Shown: positions 50,680 through 60,292, counted from the stretch's first letter. The stretch is 62,296 nucleotides of DNA from Oppiella nova (GCA_905397405.1 CAJPVJ010000029.1:1-62296); one strand, 5' to 3'. The notes: a model not told the origin generated them from the sequence alone. Made by a program: numbers and translations.

Positions 50680-51171
50680 ATGAATACATATACAACAAAA
50701 TTCGGAAGTATAGATAATTTCGAAAAAGGTTCAATTGAAATGATTCAAGGCAAACCATCACATTATGTATTTTCTAATGTGTTTGAAGTTGCGAGTCTAG
50801 CGGAGCCTTATGAAAAAACGGTTGTAGGGATTAATCAAAAATATGTGATCGAATCAATTCGTGCAGAAGGTACTTCAGAGTGGTTCTGTTGTGCACACGA
50901 TGAATTTGTCATTTCAATGGATTGTGAGGTTCGTGTTGAATTTTTAAAACTGGAACAAGCAATAGATACTTCAATCGAAGGGACTCAGGCTGCAGGTGAT
51001 CAACCGAAAGGTAAACCCATGGGTTATGTGGTGCTAAAAAAAGGCCATCAAGCCATTCTGCCTGTCGGCACAGCCTATCGTTTCAATAGTCAAAAGCCAG
51101 CAACGCTGATTTTACACACAATTAAAGGACCACTTTCTGTCGAGAAATGGTCAGAAATTTGTTTGAAGTAA
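50680..51171 (+). CDS. Hydroquinone 1,2-dioxygenase, small subunit
   Basis: 163 residues, resembling the small subunit (HapC/PnpC type) of the two-component Fe(II) hydroquinone dioxygenase that opens hydroquinone to 4-hydroxymuconic semialdehyde. Cupin-like beta-rich sequence with C-A-H-D-E-F near residue 71 and K-K-G-H-Q-A-I-L-P-V-G-T-A-Y-R, but without a full metal triad, as expected since the large subunit carries the iron. First gene of the cluster, 13 bases before the large subunit. Assignment comes from size, order and resemblance. Confidence 0.85.
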   Translation: MNTYTTKFGSIDNFEKGSIEMIQGKPSHYVFSNVFEVASLAEPYEKTVVGINQKYVIESIRAEGTSEWFCCAHDEFVISMDCEVRVEFLKLEQAIDTSIEGTQAAGDQPKGKPMGYVVLKKGHQAILPVGTAYRFNSQKPATLILHTIKGPLSVEKWSEICLK

Positions 51172-51184
51172 TAGGAGATTAGGG

Positions 51185-52189
51185 ATGAACTCTGCACAAA
51201 ATACATTTGCAAGTGAGCAAGTTGAAATCATTGGGAAAAATGAAACTACAGGGTATATCACATTTAAACTTGGCAATTTCATGCTTAGTCGTGATGAGTA
51301 TTTTGCCAAGATTACATGGACTGCAAAAGGGAGTGAGCACTCACACTTAATGTCTGTCGATGCATTTTTAAGAGCAGTTATGCGTGATGTTGCTTGGGGG
51401 TTCTTCTACGGTTGGGTCAACTTCGATCATGTGATTGGAACTCAAAATCACTACGGTAGCGTCGATATGTATGCCGGTACATTTAATGGTGTACTCAATG
51501 CTGCTGGTGTGGACTACGTTGAAAATTTTGAAACACCAAAAATCATGGCAACATTTAAAGCCATTTTACATGATTGGGTAAATGCAGGTTTTGATCCATT
51601 TGCAGCACCGGAAGAAACTGGTAGCGCGTTCGGTCGAAAAAATGGTGAAAATATTGAAGCGATTGATCGTTATCGTATTGCAACCAAGCGCATGCCAGGT
51701 ATGACAGGAGATTCGCCATTACGTGATGATTTACCAGTCAATCGCCAGTTTGCAGATGTAGATCAAGACGAGCCTTTAGTGCATTGTGAGCCAGGATTTG
51801 AAGGTGAACTCAGCGCATTTAATTTGTTTAAATATATGTCTCGTTCAGATGTGACGTGGAATCCGTCAGTGACTTCAGTTTGTAAGGCGAGCTTATTCTG
51901 TCCAACCACAGAAGAATATATTTTACCGATTTTCCATGGCAATGACCGTGTGGAATGGTTTATGCAAATTTCTGATGAAATTACATGGGATATTGCTGAT
52001 AAAAATGATGGAAAACCTTTTGCACGTATTCTCATGAAAGCAGGTGATATCTGTGCAATGCCTGCCAATATTCGTCATCAAGGCTATTCAACAAAACGTT
52101 CGATGCTTTTAGTTTGGGAAAATGCAACACCTGATTTACCAGAAAAATATGCATCTGGTGAGTTACCACCTTATCCAGTGTCATTCTAA
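51185..52189 (+). CDS. Hydroquinone 1,2-dioxygenase, large subunit
   Basis: 334 residues, the HapD/PnpD size (about 38 kDa). Its iron ligands are likely His251 and Glu257 in H-G-N-D-R-V-E-W and His298 in N-I-R-H-Q-G. It cleaves the ring of hydroquinone beside a hydroxyl group with O2. It is followed by genes for the next two steps in pathway order, as in 4-nitrophenol and 4-hydroxyacetophenone degraders. Hydroquinone or substituted hydroquinones are the expected substrates. Confidence 0.9.
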   Translation: MNSAQNTFASEQVEIIGKNETTGYITFKLGNFMLSRDEYFAKITWTAKGSEHSHLMSVDAFLRAVMRDVAWGFFYGWVNFDHVIGTQNHYGSVDMYAGTFNGVLNAAGVDYVENFETPKIMATFKAILHDWVNAGFDPFAAPEETGSAFGRKNGENIEAIDRYRIATKRMPGMTGDSPLRDDLPVNRQFADVDQDEPLVHCEPGFEGELSAFNLFKYMSRSDVTWNPSVTSVCKASLFCPTTEEYILPIFHGNDRVEWFMQISDEITWDIADKNDGKPFARILMKAGDICAMPANIRHQGYSTKRSMLLVWENATPDLPEKYASGELPPYPVSF

Positions 52190-52254
52190 GCACATGTTCT
52201 CGGGCTAAGTTGAACTGTGAAGTAGATTTAGCCCTATTCAAAAGGTTTTTAAAT

Positions 52255-53790
52255 ATGAATACGCAATTACGTGTTGATGGGACAGTTGTACCTGAACAAA
52301 AGGTATTGGATCTGATGAAAGTAAATACACAACTTTTTATCAATGGTGAATTTGTTCCTGCCAAAAATGGTGGAACGATTGATGTACTCAATCCAGCAAC
52401 AGGTGAAGTAATTACCAAAATTGCTGCAGCAGAAGCAGAAGATGTGGATGTTGCAGTGCAAGCCGCACAAAAAGCTTTTCCTGCATGGGCGGAAACACCA
52501 GCAGCAGAACGCGGTCGTTTATTATTGAGATTGGCTGATTTGATTGAAGAAAATTCAGAAGAATTGGCTCAGCTTGAATCTTTGGATACTGGGCATCCAA
52601 TCAAGGATTCACGCCGTTTAGATGTACCGCGTACAGCAGCATGTTTCCGTTATTTTGGTGGTATTGCTGACAAGATTGAAGGCAATGTGATTCCCGTTGA
52701 ACAAGGTTTTTTAAACTATACTACACGTGAGCCGATTGGCGTGGTTGGTCAAATTGTGCCATGGAACTTCCCACTGATGTTTACCAGTTGGAAACTTGGT
52801 CCAGCACTTGCAGCAGGTAACGTTGTGGTGATGAAGCCTTCAGAAATTACACCATTATCCACCCTTAAAATCGCTGAATTGATTAAAAAAGCCGGCTTTC
52901 CTGATGGGGTGGTGAATATTGTTCCTGGTTATGGTCATACCGCAGGTCAACGCTTAGCTGATCATCCTGATATTGGAAAAATCTCTTTTACAGGTTCAAC
53001 ACAAACAGGGCGCAGTATTGTCAATGCCTCTTCAGGCAATTTGAAACGTGTACAGCTTGAACTGGGTGGTAAAGGGGCAAATATTGTTTTTGAAGATGCC
53101 AATCTTGATGCCGCTGTAAATGGTGCGGCTTGGGCAATTTTCCATAATCAGGGACAAGCATGTATTGCGGGTTCGCGTTTGGTATTACATGAAGAAATTG
53201 CAGATCAATTTTTAGAGAAGTTCGTTGCTTTAGCACAATCTATTCGTTTAGGTGATCCTTTAGATCCGAATACAGAAATGGGGCCTTTAACATCAGAATT
53301 ACATCGTGACAAAGTTTTGGCATACGCCAAAATTGCAGTGGAGCAAGGTGGGAAAATTTTGCTCGGTGGTACTGCGCCGCAAGATGCTCGTTTGAAAAAT
53401 GGATATTTCGTCATGCCGACTATCGTTGAAGCAAAAGTAGATGATCGTGTTGCGCAAGAAGAAGTTTTCGGTCCTTTTGTTACTGTTATTCGTTTTAAGG
53501 ATGATGCCGAAGCATTACAAATCGCCAATGGGACTGAATACGGCTTGGGAAGTGGTTTATGGACAAACAATCTACAACGTGCACATTTATTTGCTAAGAA
53601 AATCAAAGCTGGCATGTGCTGGATCAATAGTTATAAACGTGTCAATCCAGGTAGCCCATTTGGTGGTGTAGGCAAGTCAGGTTATGGGCGTGAAATGGGC
53701 TTTGAGGCGATCCATGACTATACCGAAGTTAAATCGGTATGGGTCAATGTTGATGCCATAATACCGCCGCACTTTCAACGAGGGGAATGA
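52255..53790 (+). CDS. 4-Hydroxymuconic semialdehyde dehydrogenase (ALDH family)
   Basis: 511 residues from ATG 52255 (AAAAGG upstream); Met at 52315 would give 491. NAD(P)-dependent aldehyde dehydrogenase with P-W-N-F-P near residue 167, E-L-G-G-K-G-A near residue 265, catalytic Cys in N-Q-G-Q-A-C-I-A-G near residue 299 and E-E-V-F-G-P-F near residue 403. By position it oxidises 4-hydroxymuconic semialdehyde to maleylacetate (HapE/PnpE role). The N-terminus contains two similar N-T-Q-L...V-P segments, suggesting a small tandem duplication. Confidence 0.9.
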   Translation: MNTQLRVDGTVVPEQKVLDLMKVNTQLFINGEFVPAKNGGTIDVLNPATGEVITKIAAAEAEDVDVAVQAAQKAFPAWAETPAAERGRLLLRLADLIEENSEELAQLESLDTGHPIKDSRRLDVPRTAACFRYFGGIADKIEGNVIPVEQGFLNYTTREPIGVVGQIVPWNFPLMFTSWKLGPALAAGNVVVMKPSEITPLSTLKIAELIKKAGFPDGVVNIVPGYGHTAGQRLADHPDIGKISFTGSTQTGRSIVNASSGNLKRVQLELGGKGANIVFEDANLDAAVNGAAWAIFHNQGQACIAGSRLVLHEEIADQFLEKFVALAQSIRLGDPLDPNTEMGPLTSELHRDKVLAYAKIAVEQGGKILLGGTAPQDARLKNGYFVMPTIVEAKVDDRVAQEEVFGPFVTVIRFKDDAEALQIANGTEYGLGSGLWTNNLQRAHLFAKKIKAGMCWINSYKRVNPGSPFGGVGKSGYGREMGFEAIHDYTEVKSVWVNVDAIIPPHFQRGE

Positions 53791-53791
53791 A

Positions 53792-54859
53792 ATGCAAAAT
53801 TTTCATTATAAAGCACTCCCAATCAATGTTTATTTTGGAAATGCAGAATCGCAAAAGACCAAAAGTATTTTAGTGGACAATGGCTTTTCTTCAGTTCTGG
53901 TGATTACAACACCAGAACAAGAAGAAACAGGCTTAATGATGGCAAAGCAGTTGGGTGAATTGGCTGTGGGTGTTTACCCACATGCAGTGATGCATGTTCC
54001 AACCGGTGTTGCTGATGAAGCGATTCAGTTTGCAACCAAAAAGAATATTGACTGTTGTTTGGCTTTGGGTGGTGGTTCGACGATTGGACTTGCTAAGGCG
54101 ATCGCATTAAAAACTGGAATTCCAATTGTCGCTATTCCAACGACTTATGCAGGTAGTGAGATGACCACAGTCTATGGTTTGACTGAAAATAATCTCAAAA
54201 AAACAGGCAAAGATATCAAAGTACTTCCTAAAGTCGTGATTTATGACCCTGAATTAAGTCTGACTTTACCTGCTGGTATTTCCGCAAGTTCAGGAATGAA
54301 TGCAATGGCACATGCGGTTGAGGCACTGTATGCACAGGATAAAAATCCGATTATTAGCATGATGGCAATTGAGTCGATTAAGTCACTTAGTCAGGCTTTG
54401 CCAAAAATTGTGAAAAACTCACAAGATATCGAAGCGCGTAAGCAAGCCACTTATGGTGCTTGGCTTGCTGGGATTTGTTTGGGTTCAGTTGGCATGGCAA
54501 TTCATCACAAACTTTGTCATACCTTGGGTGGAACTTATAATCTACCCCATGCACAGGCACATGCTATTACTTTGGCATATTCAGCACATTATAACCGCAA
54601 GGCAGATATCCAAGCCATGGATCAACTTGCTCAGGCACTCGGTGGGCAAAGTCATGAACAAGTTGGACAACTGATTTATAAACTTAATCAACAACTGGGT
54701 ATTCCATTGGCTTTAAAAGATATTGGGTTACCAGAAGACGGTCCAAGCGAAGTGGCTCGCATTACCTGTGAAAGTCCATATTACAATCCGAGAAGTTATG
54801 AAAGAGATGAATTGGAAACACTTCTTCAACGGGCTTATCTCGGTTTAGAGCCGAGATAA
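53792..54859 (+). CDS. Maleylacetate reductase
   Basis: 355 residues, iron-containing alcohol dehydrogenase family. It reduces maleylacetate to 3-oxoadipate with NAD(P)H. Seen: G-G-G-S-T-I-G-L-A-K-A near residue 91 (dinucleotide binding), P-T-T-Y-A-G-S-E-M-T near residue 115, and H-H-K-L-C-H-T-L-G-G near residue 238, whose His residues replace the usual metal motif in maleylacetate reductases. Starts two bases after the ALDH stop, so tightly coupled. HapF/PnpF role. Confidence 0.92.
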   Translation: MQNFHYKALPINVYFGNAESQKTKSILVDNGFSSVLVITTPEQEETGLMMAKQLGELAVGVYPHAVMHVPTGVADEAIQFATKKNIDCCLALGGGSTIGLAKAIALKTGIPIVAIPTTYAGSEMTTVYGLTENNLKKTGKDIKVLPKVVIYDPELSLTLPAGISASSGMNAMAHAVEALYAQDKNPIISMMAIESIKSLSQALPKIVKNSQDIEARKQATYGAWLAGICLGSVGMAIHHKLCHTLGGTYNLPHAQAHAITLAYSAHYNRKADIQAMDQLAQALGGQSHEQVGQLIYKLNQQLGIPLALKDIGLPEDGPSEVARITCESPYYNPRSYERDELETLLQRAYLGLEPR

Positions 54860-54886
54860 TTTGCTTGATCAAAATGGAGTTTTGAT

Positions 54887-55744
54887 ATGCATGACGTCAC
54901 GATGAGTGCAATAAATAGTTTTGAACAGATTCAAAATCCACGTTCTAAAATGTTAATCCAAAAATTAGTTAAAGCGATTCATCAATATATCAATGAGGTG
55001 GAATTAACCCAATCAGAGTGGGAAGTGGCAATAGATTTCTTGACGCGAACAGGGCAACTTTGTCATGACCAGCGTCAAGAATATATTTTACTTTCAGATG
55101 TACTTGGCGTATCTATGTTGGTGGATGAAATTAACCATAGCAAAAATCTAGCACAAACACCGAGTACTGTTTTTGGTCCATTTTTTATTGCCAATATGCC
55201 GATCCGCAACTATGCAGAAAGTATTAGTGAGGAAAATATTGGTGATGAAACTCACCTGTTGGTTAAAGGGAAAATTTTAAATCAGCAGGGTGAAGCAATC
55301 GTGGGTGCCAAAATAGAAGGATGGCAAACAGCAGAAAATGGCATGTATTCGGGGCAAGATCCTCTGCAAGCAATCTCCAACTTACGTGGTGCATTTATCA
55401 GTCAGATGCAGGGTGAATATGCATTTAAATCTATTTTACCAGTCAGTTATCAGATTCCTTCTGATGGAACAGTAGGTGAACTTTTAAATTATTCCAAACG
55501 TCATTTTTGGCGGCCTGCACATATTCATTTCATGATCACAGCTGAAGGGTATCAACCTTTGGTCACTCACTTATTTATTCAGGATGATGAATATTTGAAT
55601 GCTGATGCCGTATTTGGCGTCAAAGATCGGTTAATTGTTGGTTTTCAGCAACAGTGTTCCAGCGTGGAAGATCAGACTCAATTTACCTTCAATCAAAACT
55701 ATAACTTAATCGAATATGACTTTGTTCTCAGTCAAGGGGAATGA
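54887..55744 (+). CDS. Intradiol ring-cleavage dioxygenase, hydroxyquinol 1,2-dioxygenase type
   Basis: 285 residues. The Fe(III) ligands of intradiol enzymes are visible with correct spacing: Tyr154 (N-G-M-Y-S-G), Tyr188 (P-V-S-Y-Q-I-P), His212 and His214 (R-P-A-H-I-H-F). An N-terminal helical dimerisation domain is present. It would open hydroxyquinol (1,2,4-benzenetriol) to maleylacetate, feeding the reductase just upstream; a catechol 1,2-dioxygenase activity cannot be excluded. PnpG-like position. Its stop overlaps the first possible start of the next gene. Confidence 0.88.
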   Translation: MHDVTMSAINSFEQIQNPRSKMLIQKLVKAIHQYINEVELTQSEWEVAIDFLTRTGQLCHDQRQEYILLSDVLGVSMLVDEINHSKNLAQTPSTVFGPFFIANMPIRNYAESISEENIGDETHLLVKGKILNQQGEAIVGAKIEGWQTAENGMYSGQDPLQAISNLRGAFISQMQGEYAFKSILPVSYQIPSDGTVGELLNYSKRHFWRPAHIHFMITAEGYQPLVTHLFIQDDEYLNADAVFGVKDRLIVGFQQQCSSVEDQTQFTFNQNYNLIEYDFVLSQGE

Positions 55745-55746
55745 TG

Positions 55747-56079
55747 ATGTCGACACGAATCAAGCTTTGTGAGGTCGATGATTTTTCAGATCAACAGGTC
55801 TTAAAAGTCAATCATCCGTTAAAAATAGACAAAAGCATTGTGATTATTCGCAAAGATGGGAAGTTTTACAGTTATGAAAATGTTTGCCCTCATTTTTTAG
55901 TACAGCTTGATTATCGTTCAGGGCAATTTTCAATTTACCAAAATCAAGTGATCATGTGCGCACACCATTCAGCACTTTTTGATATAGAAACAGGTTTATG
56001 TATCGATGGACCATGTAAAGGTCAAAGTTTAATTAAAGTTGAAAATGAACAAATTAATCAAGATATCTATTTTAAATAA
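55747..56079 (+). CDS. Small Rieske-type 2Fe-2S protein
   Basis: About 110 residues. Of three successive ATGs (55741, 55744, 55747) only the last is properly spaced from GGGGA. Rieske ligands: C-P-H and, 21 residues later, C-A-H-H, with H-S-A-L-F-D-I-E-T-G-L-C after it. It is a stand-alone soluble ferredoxin. In aromatic clusters such proteins feed electrons to oxygenases or keep intradiol iron reduced; no partner oxygenase with a Rieske requirement is in this window, so its role is open. Confidence 0.88.
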   Translation: MSTRIKLCEVDDFSDQQVLKVNHPLKIDKSIVIIRKDGKFYSYENVCPHFLVQLDYRSGQFSIYQNQVIMCAHHSALFDIETGLCIDGPCKGQSLIKVENEQINQDIYFK

Positions 56080-56196
56080 TTGTTCTGAATTCGTGAACAC
56101 TGAAGTTGATCAAAGATGATTTTTTAAGCGATGGAACTAGATTAATTTAGACATGTTTAGGATGACATTTATTTTAACTAAATTAAGGAAAATTCA

Positions 56197-57915
56197 ATGT
56201 TTATGAAGAAACTTATACTCGCATTATTTATACCGACAATACTTGTTTCGTCTTTGGCGTTTGCAGCTGACACTAAAAAGCCCAATGTTTTGGTGATTGT
56301 GGCTGACGATCTTGGGTTTTCTGATACAGAACCTTTTGGTGGTGAGATTTCTACCCCGAATATTAAAAAATTGGCTAAAGAAGGTGCTATTTTAACTAAT
56401 TTTCATACGGGTCCTACTTGCTCAGTGACACGTTCAATGTTGTTGACAGGTAACGATAGTCACCAAGCTGGCTTTGGTACGATGGCAGAATATTTACAAC
56501 CAGAACAGAAAGGTAAATCAGGTTATGAAGGTCGTTTGAATAATCGTGTTATTACCCTAGCTGAAATTTTAAAAACGCAGGGATATGTATCATTCGTTAC
56601 AGGTAAATGGCATTTGGGTGCAACGGAAGATAGCCATGCAAAAGCGCGTGGCTTCGATCGCTCATTTACACTCATGCCAGGAGGTGCTGCACATATGGAT
56701 GCTAGCCAAATGTTCCCTGGAAATTATAAAGCACGATATTTTGAAGATGGTCAGGAGGCAACTTTACCAAAAGAATTTTATTCAAGTGACTTCTTTACCA
56801 GTAAAATGATTTCCTATATGGAAAATGACCGTAAAAAAGGTCAACCATTCTTTGGATATTTGGCTTTTACTGCACCACACTGGCCTTTACAAGCACCAGA
56901 TCAATATTTAAAGAAATATGATGGATACTACAAAGATGGCTATGAAAAAATTCGTCAAACACGCTTAGAGCGTATGATCAAATTAGGCATTATGCCAAAA
57001 GGAACCAAGGTTAATAACCCGTTGGCAGATGCATTCCCAGCTTGGGATAAGTTAACCGAGGTACAGAAAAAAGATCAAGTGAAGACCATGCAAATTTATG
57101 CAGCGATGATTGATAACATGGATCACAATATTGGTCGTGTGATTGATTATCTCAAACGTAGTGGTGAACTTGATAATACTTTGATTTTATTTATGTCTGA
57201 CAATGGTGCAGAGTCTGCCACACCAGAATCATTAGGCACCACTGAAGACAAAAATGGTATTCGTGAATGGGTAGATACCACATTTGATAACAGCCCAGAA
57301 AATATGGGTAAAAAAGGTTCTTATGTAACACTTGGGCCTCAATGGGCGCAGGTTGCATCAACGCCACTGCCTTATTTCAAAAGTATTTTGTCAAATGGTG
57401 GAATTCATGTTCCAGCCATTATTCGCTATCCAAGCGAAATTAAATCTGGACAGATTCAATCTGAAACGATTCATGTGATCGACTTTGTCCCAACAATACT
57501 TGAGCTGACAGGTGCTCAAAGACCTGAAAGTTATAAAGGTAACCCATTATTAAAAATGGAAGGTCGTTCATTCTTATCTGCATTTAAGGGAAGAGCATTA
57601 CCAGAACGTGCATTAGGGTGGGAATTTAATACACGCAGAGCTTTGTATAAGGGCGATTGGGCTGTTCAATATCAAGCACCACCTTATGGCACTGGTGAAT
57701 GGGAACTTTATAATCGAAAAATTGATCCATCATTCTTGAAGAATTTGTCATCTCAAAATCCAACAAAATTGCAAGAGTTAGCAAAAGATTGGGCGGATTA
57801 CGCACAGCGTGTTGGTGTGGTGGAGGCTCCTGTTCGTTATAAATATGGTCAAATGAACTGCTTCTACGATAAATGTATTCAACCTGAGTTCTTAAAAAAA
57901 TTATCTAAGCAATAA
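56197..57915 (+). CDS. Exported arylsulfatase with a C-S-V-T-R formylglycine site
   Basis: 572 residues with a Sec signal peptide (cleavage after A-F-A-A). Periplasmic alkaline-phosphatase-superfamily sulfatase: metal-binding A-D-D-L-G near residue 36, G-K-W-H-L-G near residue 139, and H-W-P-L with D-N-G-A-E later. The formylglycine Cys is Cys75 in T-C-S-V-T-R-S-M-L-L-T-G, where the canonical C-x-P-x-R proline is Val. Resembles Pseudomonas AtsA. Hydrolyses aryl sulfate esters; the context suggests hydroquinone-type sulfates. Paired with an FGE 138 bases downstream. Confidence 0.92.
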   Translation: MFMKKLILALFIPTILVSSLAFAADTKKPNVLVIVADDLGFSDTEPFGGEISTPNIKKLAKEGAILTNFHTGPTCSVTRSMLLTGNDSHQAGFGTMAEYLQPEQKGKSGYEGRLNNRVITLAEILKTQGYVSFVTGKWHLGATEDSHAKARGFDRSFTLMPGGAAHMDASQMFPGNYKARYFEDGQEATLPKEFYSSDFFTSKMISYMENDRKKGQPFFGYLAFTAPHWPLQAPDQYLKKYDGYYKDGYEKIRQTRLERMIKLGIMPKGTKVNNPLADAFPAWDKLTEVQKKDQVKTMQIYAAMIDNMDHNIGRVIDYLKRSGELDNTLILFMSDNGAESATPESLGTTEDKNGIREWVDTTFDNSPENMGKKGSYVTLGPQWAQVASTPLPYFKSILSNGGIHVPAIIRYPSEIKSGQIQSETIHVIDFVPTILELTGAQRPESYKGNPLLKMEGRSFLSAFKGRALPERALGWEFNTRRALYKGDWAVQYQAPPYGTGEWELYNRKIDPSFLKNLSSQNPTKLQELAKDWADYAQRVGVVEAPVRYKYGQMNCFYDKCIQPEFLKKLSKQ

Positions 57916-58053
57916 CCCATATAGAAACCAAAAGTAGTTTTTTATTGAATCAAGGTACGAGCTTATCAATGTTGATTGATCATCTACTGGTGATGGGCTC
58001 ATCTTGTATTCACTAGAAAATATCATTTTGCTGGTTGTCTAAGAGATGTTGGC

Positions 58054-59028
58054 ATGAAGAGTTTTCATAGTGTAGTGCTGTTGGGGAGTATTTTTCTAGC
58101 AGCCTGTGGTGCTCCTACAAAGCAGGAACACGTAAAAACTTCACCGAAGTTAGGAAGTTTAGCTCAATGTAAACAATATTTGGGACTTCCTCATGATTGG
58201 CGAAAAGACCCTCAGGCAGGTATGGTCAAAATTCATGGTGGAACGTTCAATATTGGGAACAATAAAAGCTACCCAGAAGAGCAAGCACTTTATAAAAGTG
58301 AGCGTACAGTCAGTGACTTCTGGATCGATGCGACAGAAGTTACGAATGCACAGTTTCAAAGTTTTGTAAACGAAACAGGTTATGTGACTGAAGCGGAAAA
58401 GCAGGGTGAAGCAGCTGTATTTTATCAACCGACACAGCCAGTATCAGAATTGGCATGGTGGAGTTTAGTCAAAGGAGCAAGCTGGAAGCAGCCTTGGGGA
58501 GAAAATGTCGAACGGAAAACTCAGGCAAATGAACCTGTCCGGATGATTACACTGAAAGATGCGTTAGCTTATGCAAACTGGTTAGGTCGAGATTTACCAA
58601 CTGAAGAGCAATGGGAATATGCAGCTAAAGGTTTTAGTAAAATAAATGAAACTCATGCCGATAGCGAACATGTTGATGCGAATATTTGGCAAGGAGAGTT
58701 TCCATATCAAAATGAAAATAAAGACGGTTTTACTGATGTTGCACCTGTAGGATGTTTCAAAGCCAATGGTTTTGGTTTATTCGACATGATTGGAAATGTT
58801 TGGGAATACACAAATAGTCCATTTAAAGGGACGCATGATGATCACATGGGCATGCAACAACTTAATACGAATCAAGCCCAAACATTTAATCGTTACACCA
58901 TCAAAGGAGGATCATTCCTTTGTGCAGTGAACTATTGTCAGCGATATCGAGCTTCAGCCAGACACCCGCAAGAAATTGATTTAGGTATAAGTCATGTGGG
59001 ATTTAGAACGGTAAAAAACATACTATAA
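58054..59028 (+). CDS. Formylglycine-generating enzyme with a lipoprotein signal
   Basis: 324 residues. The N-terminus has a lipobox L-A-A-C (Cys18), so it is predicted to be membrane-anchored outside the cytoplasm. The FGE-sulfatase domain (about 50-322) starts with M-V-K-I-H-G-G-T-F-N-I-G-N; W-I-D-A-T-E-V-T-N-A-Q-F and I-G-N-V-W-E-Y are present. Both catalytic cysteines of true FGEs are conserved: Cys290 and Cys295 in G-G-S-F-L-C-A-V-N-Y-C-Q-R-Y-R. It should oxidise the sulfatase Cys to formylglycine. Most bacterial FGEs act in the cytosol, so a periplasmic one next to its target is odd. Confidence 0.85.
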   Translation: MKSFHSVVLLGSIFLAACGAPTKQEHVKTSPKLGSLAQCKQYLGLPHDWRKDPQAGMVKIHGGTFNIGNNKSYPEEQALYKSERTVSDFWIDATEVTNAQFQSFVNETGYVTEAEKQGEAAVFYQPTQPVSELAWWSLVKGASWKQPWGENVERKTQANEPVRMITLKDALAYANWLGRDLPTEEQWEYAAKGFSKINETHADSEHVDANIWQGEFPYQNENKDGFTDVAPVGCFKANGFGLFDMIGNVWEYTNSPFKGTHDDHMGMQQLNTNQAQTFNRYTIKGGSFLCAVNYCQRYRASARHPQEIDLGISHVGFRTVKNIL

Positions 59029-59040
59029 ATTAATGGATTA

Positions 59041-60252
59041 ATGATGAAAAAAACACTTTATATTGTGCCATTGGCTTGTGCCATGGCTGCAACGGGTAAC
59101 TATGTCTTTGCAAAAGATGTCAATATTGATGTAACCCTGAAAAACTTATACGCAAATCGTGATCCTGATGAACAGACTAAACCAATTACTGGAAGCTGGA
59201 GTCAAAGTGTTATTGCACTTGGAAATACTCAATATGCATTATCAGATGACACAAAGTTGCTTTTTACTGGATCGGTACAATATGCGAGACGTTTGAGCGA
59301 AGATAAGCATTTAAATGACATGATTTTACCTTTTGATGTAAATACACAAAAACAGGCTTCAAGCTATAATAAAGTAGCTGGGTCAATGGGTGTACAGCAT
59401 AAAAATCACAAAGTCACTTGGGGAGAACAATGGGTAGATACGCCACTGGCGACTACAGATTATAGTCGGCAACTGATCACTATTTATCAAGGTCTATTAT
59501 ATTCTGGTCAATTGAATGAACAGTTAAATGTGGATATTGGCTATTTAGATAAATATTCACCACGAAATGAAGAAGATTTTAGAAAAATTTCTGTCAACAA
59601 AAAAGAATCTGATGGATTGGCTTATATTGATTTAAAGCACAAAGCTTTCGATAATAAATTACAGACTCAGATTTTTGTGAGTGAATTAGAAGACTTATAT
59701 AATCAATACTCTATAGGACTGAACTATAAAAATAGTATTGAACAATTTAGATTCAATACTAAATTTAGATATTATTATACAGAAGAAACAGGTGTTGAAC
59801 TGCTTGGTGATATTGATAACCAATATATTGGGCTACTTCACGAGATTAGTTACGGGCCAAATACTATTGGTTTGGGCATCCAAAAAATTGAAGGAGATAG
59901 TAATTTTCCAATGTTAGATGGTGCCGTTCCTGTCCTCAGTTATATTAACTGGACACAAGGTACATTCAATAAGGCAAATGAACTTTCATATCATGTTACC
60001 TTTAATCATGATGCAAGTTGGGCATTACCAGGTTTAAATCTTTTACTCCGTTATGTAGAAGGCCAAAACTATATGATCAATGGTCAAAAAGGATTTGATG
60101 AAAGTGAATTTGATATCATTATGAATTATCGTATGAATGAAGGACGATTTAAAGGACTTGGTTTTCAGTGGCTAAACTTAAATTATAAAAATGATCTTAA
60201 AGGTGATTACATTGAGAATAGATTCTTTACCACTTATACGATGAATTTTTAA
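59041..60252 (+). CDS. OprD-family outer-membrane porin
   Basis: 403 residues with a signal peptide (M-K-K-T-L...Y-V-F-A); the second ATG at 59044 is better spaced from GGA and may be the true start. The remainder alternates in beta-strand pattern and ends in the outer-membrane signal ...T-Y-T-M-N-F with a C-terminal Phe. W-x-Q-G-T-F-N-K-A near residue 307 and N-R-F-F-T-T-Y fit OprD-type substrate-specific channels. Directly after the FGE gene, so probably the outer-membrane entry for the aryl sulfate. Terminator follows. Confidence 0.88.
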   Translation: MMKKTLYIVPLACAMAATGNYVFAKDVNIDVTLKNLYANRDPDEQTKPITGSWSQSVIALGNTQYALSDDTKLLFTGSVQYARRLSEDKHLNDMILPFDVNTQKQASSYNKVAGSMGVQHKNHKVTWGEQWVDTPLATTDYSRQLITIYQGLLYSGQLNEQLNVDIGYLDKYSPRNEEDFRKISVNKKESDGLAYIDLKHKAFDNKLQTQIFVSELEDLYNQYSIGLNYKNSIEQFRFNTKFRYYYTEETGVELLGDIDNQYIGLLHEISYGPNTIGLGIQKIEGDSNFPMLDGAVPVLSYINWTQGTFNKANELSYHVTFNHDASWALPGLNLLLRYVEGQNYMINGQKGFDESEFDIIMNYRMNEGRFKGLGFQWLNLNYKNDLKGDYIENRFFTTYTMNF

Positions 60253-60261
60253 AGATTTTAG

Positions 60262-60292
60262 AATCAAGAGGGGATTTTTCCCCCTTTGATTT
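60262..60292. terminator. Terminator between porin and NTF2-like gene
   Basis: AATCAA...GGGG (60262-60273) pairs with CCCC...TTGATT (60281-60291) with one imperfect step, loop ATTTTTC. It is shared by convergent genes. Confidence 0.7.
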
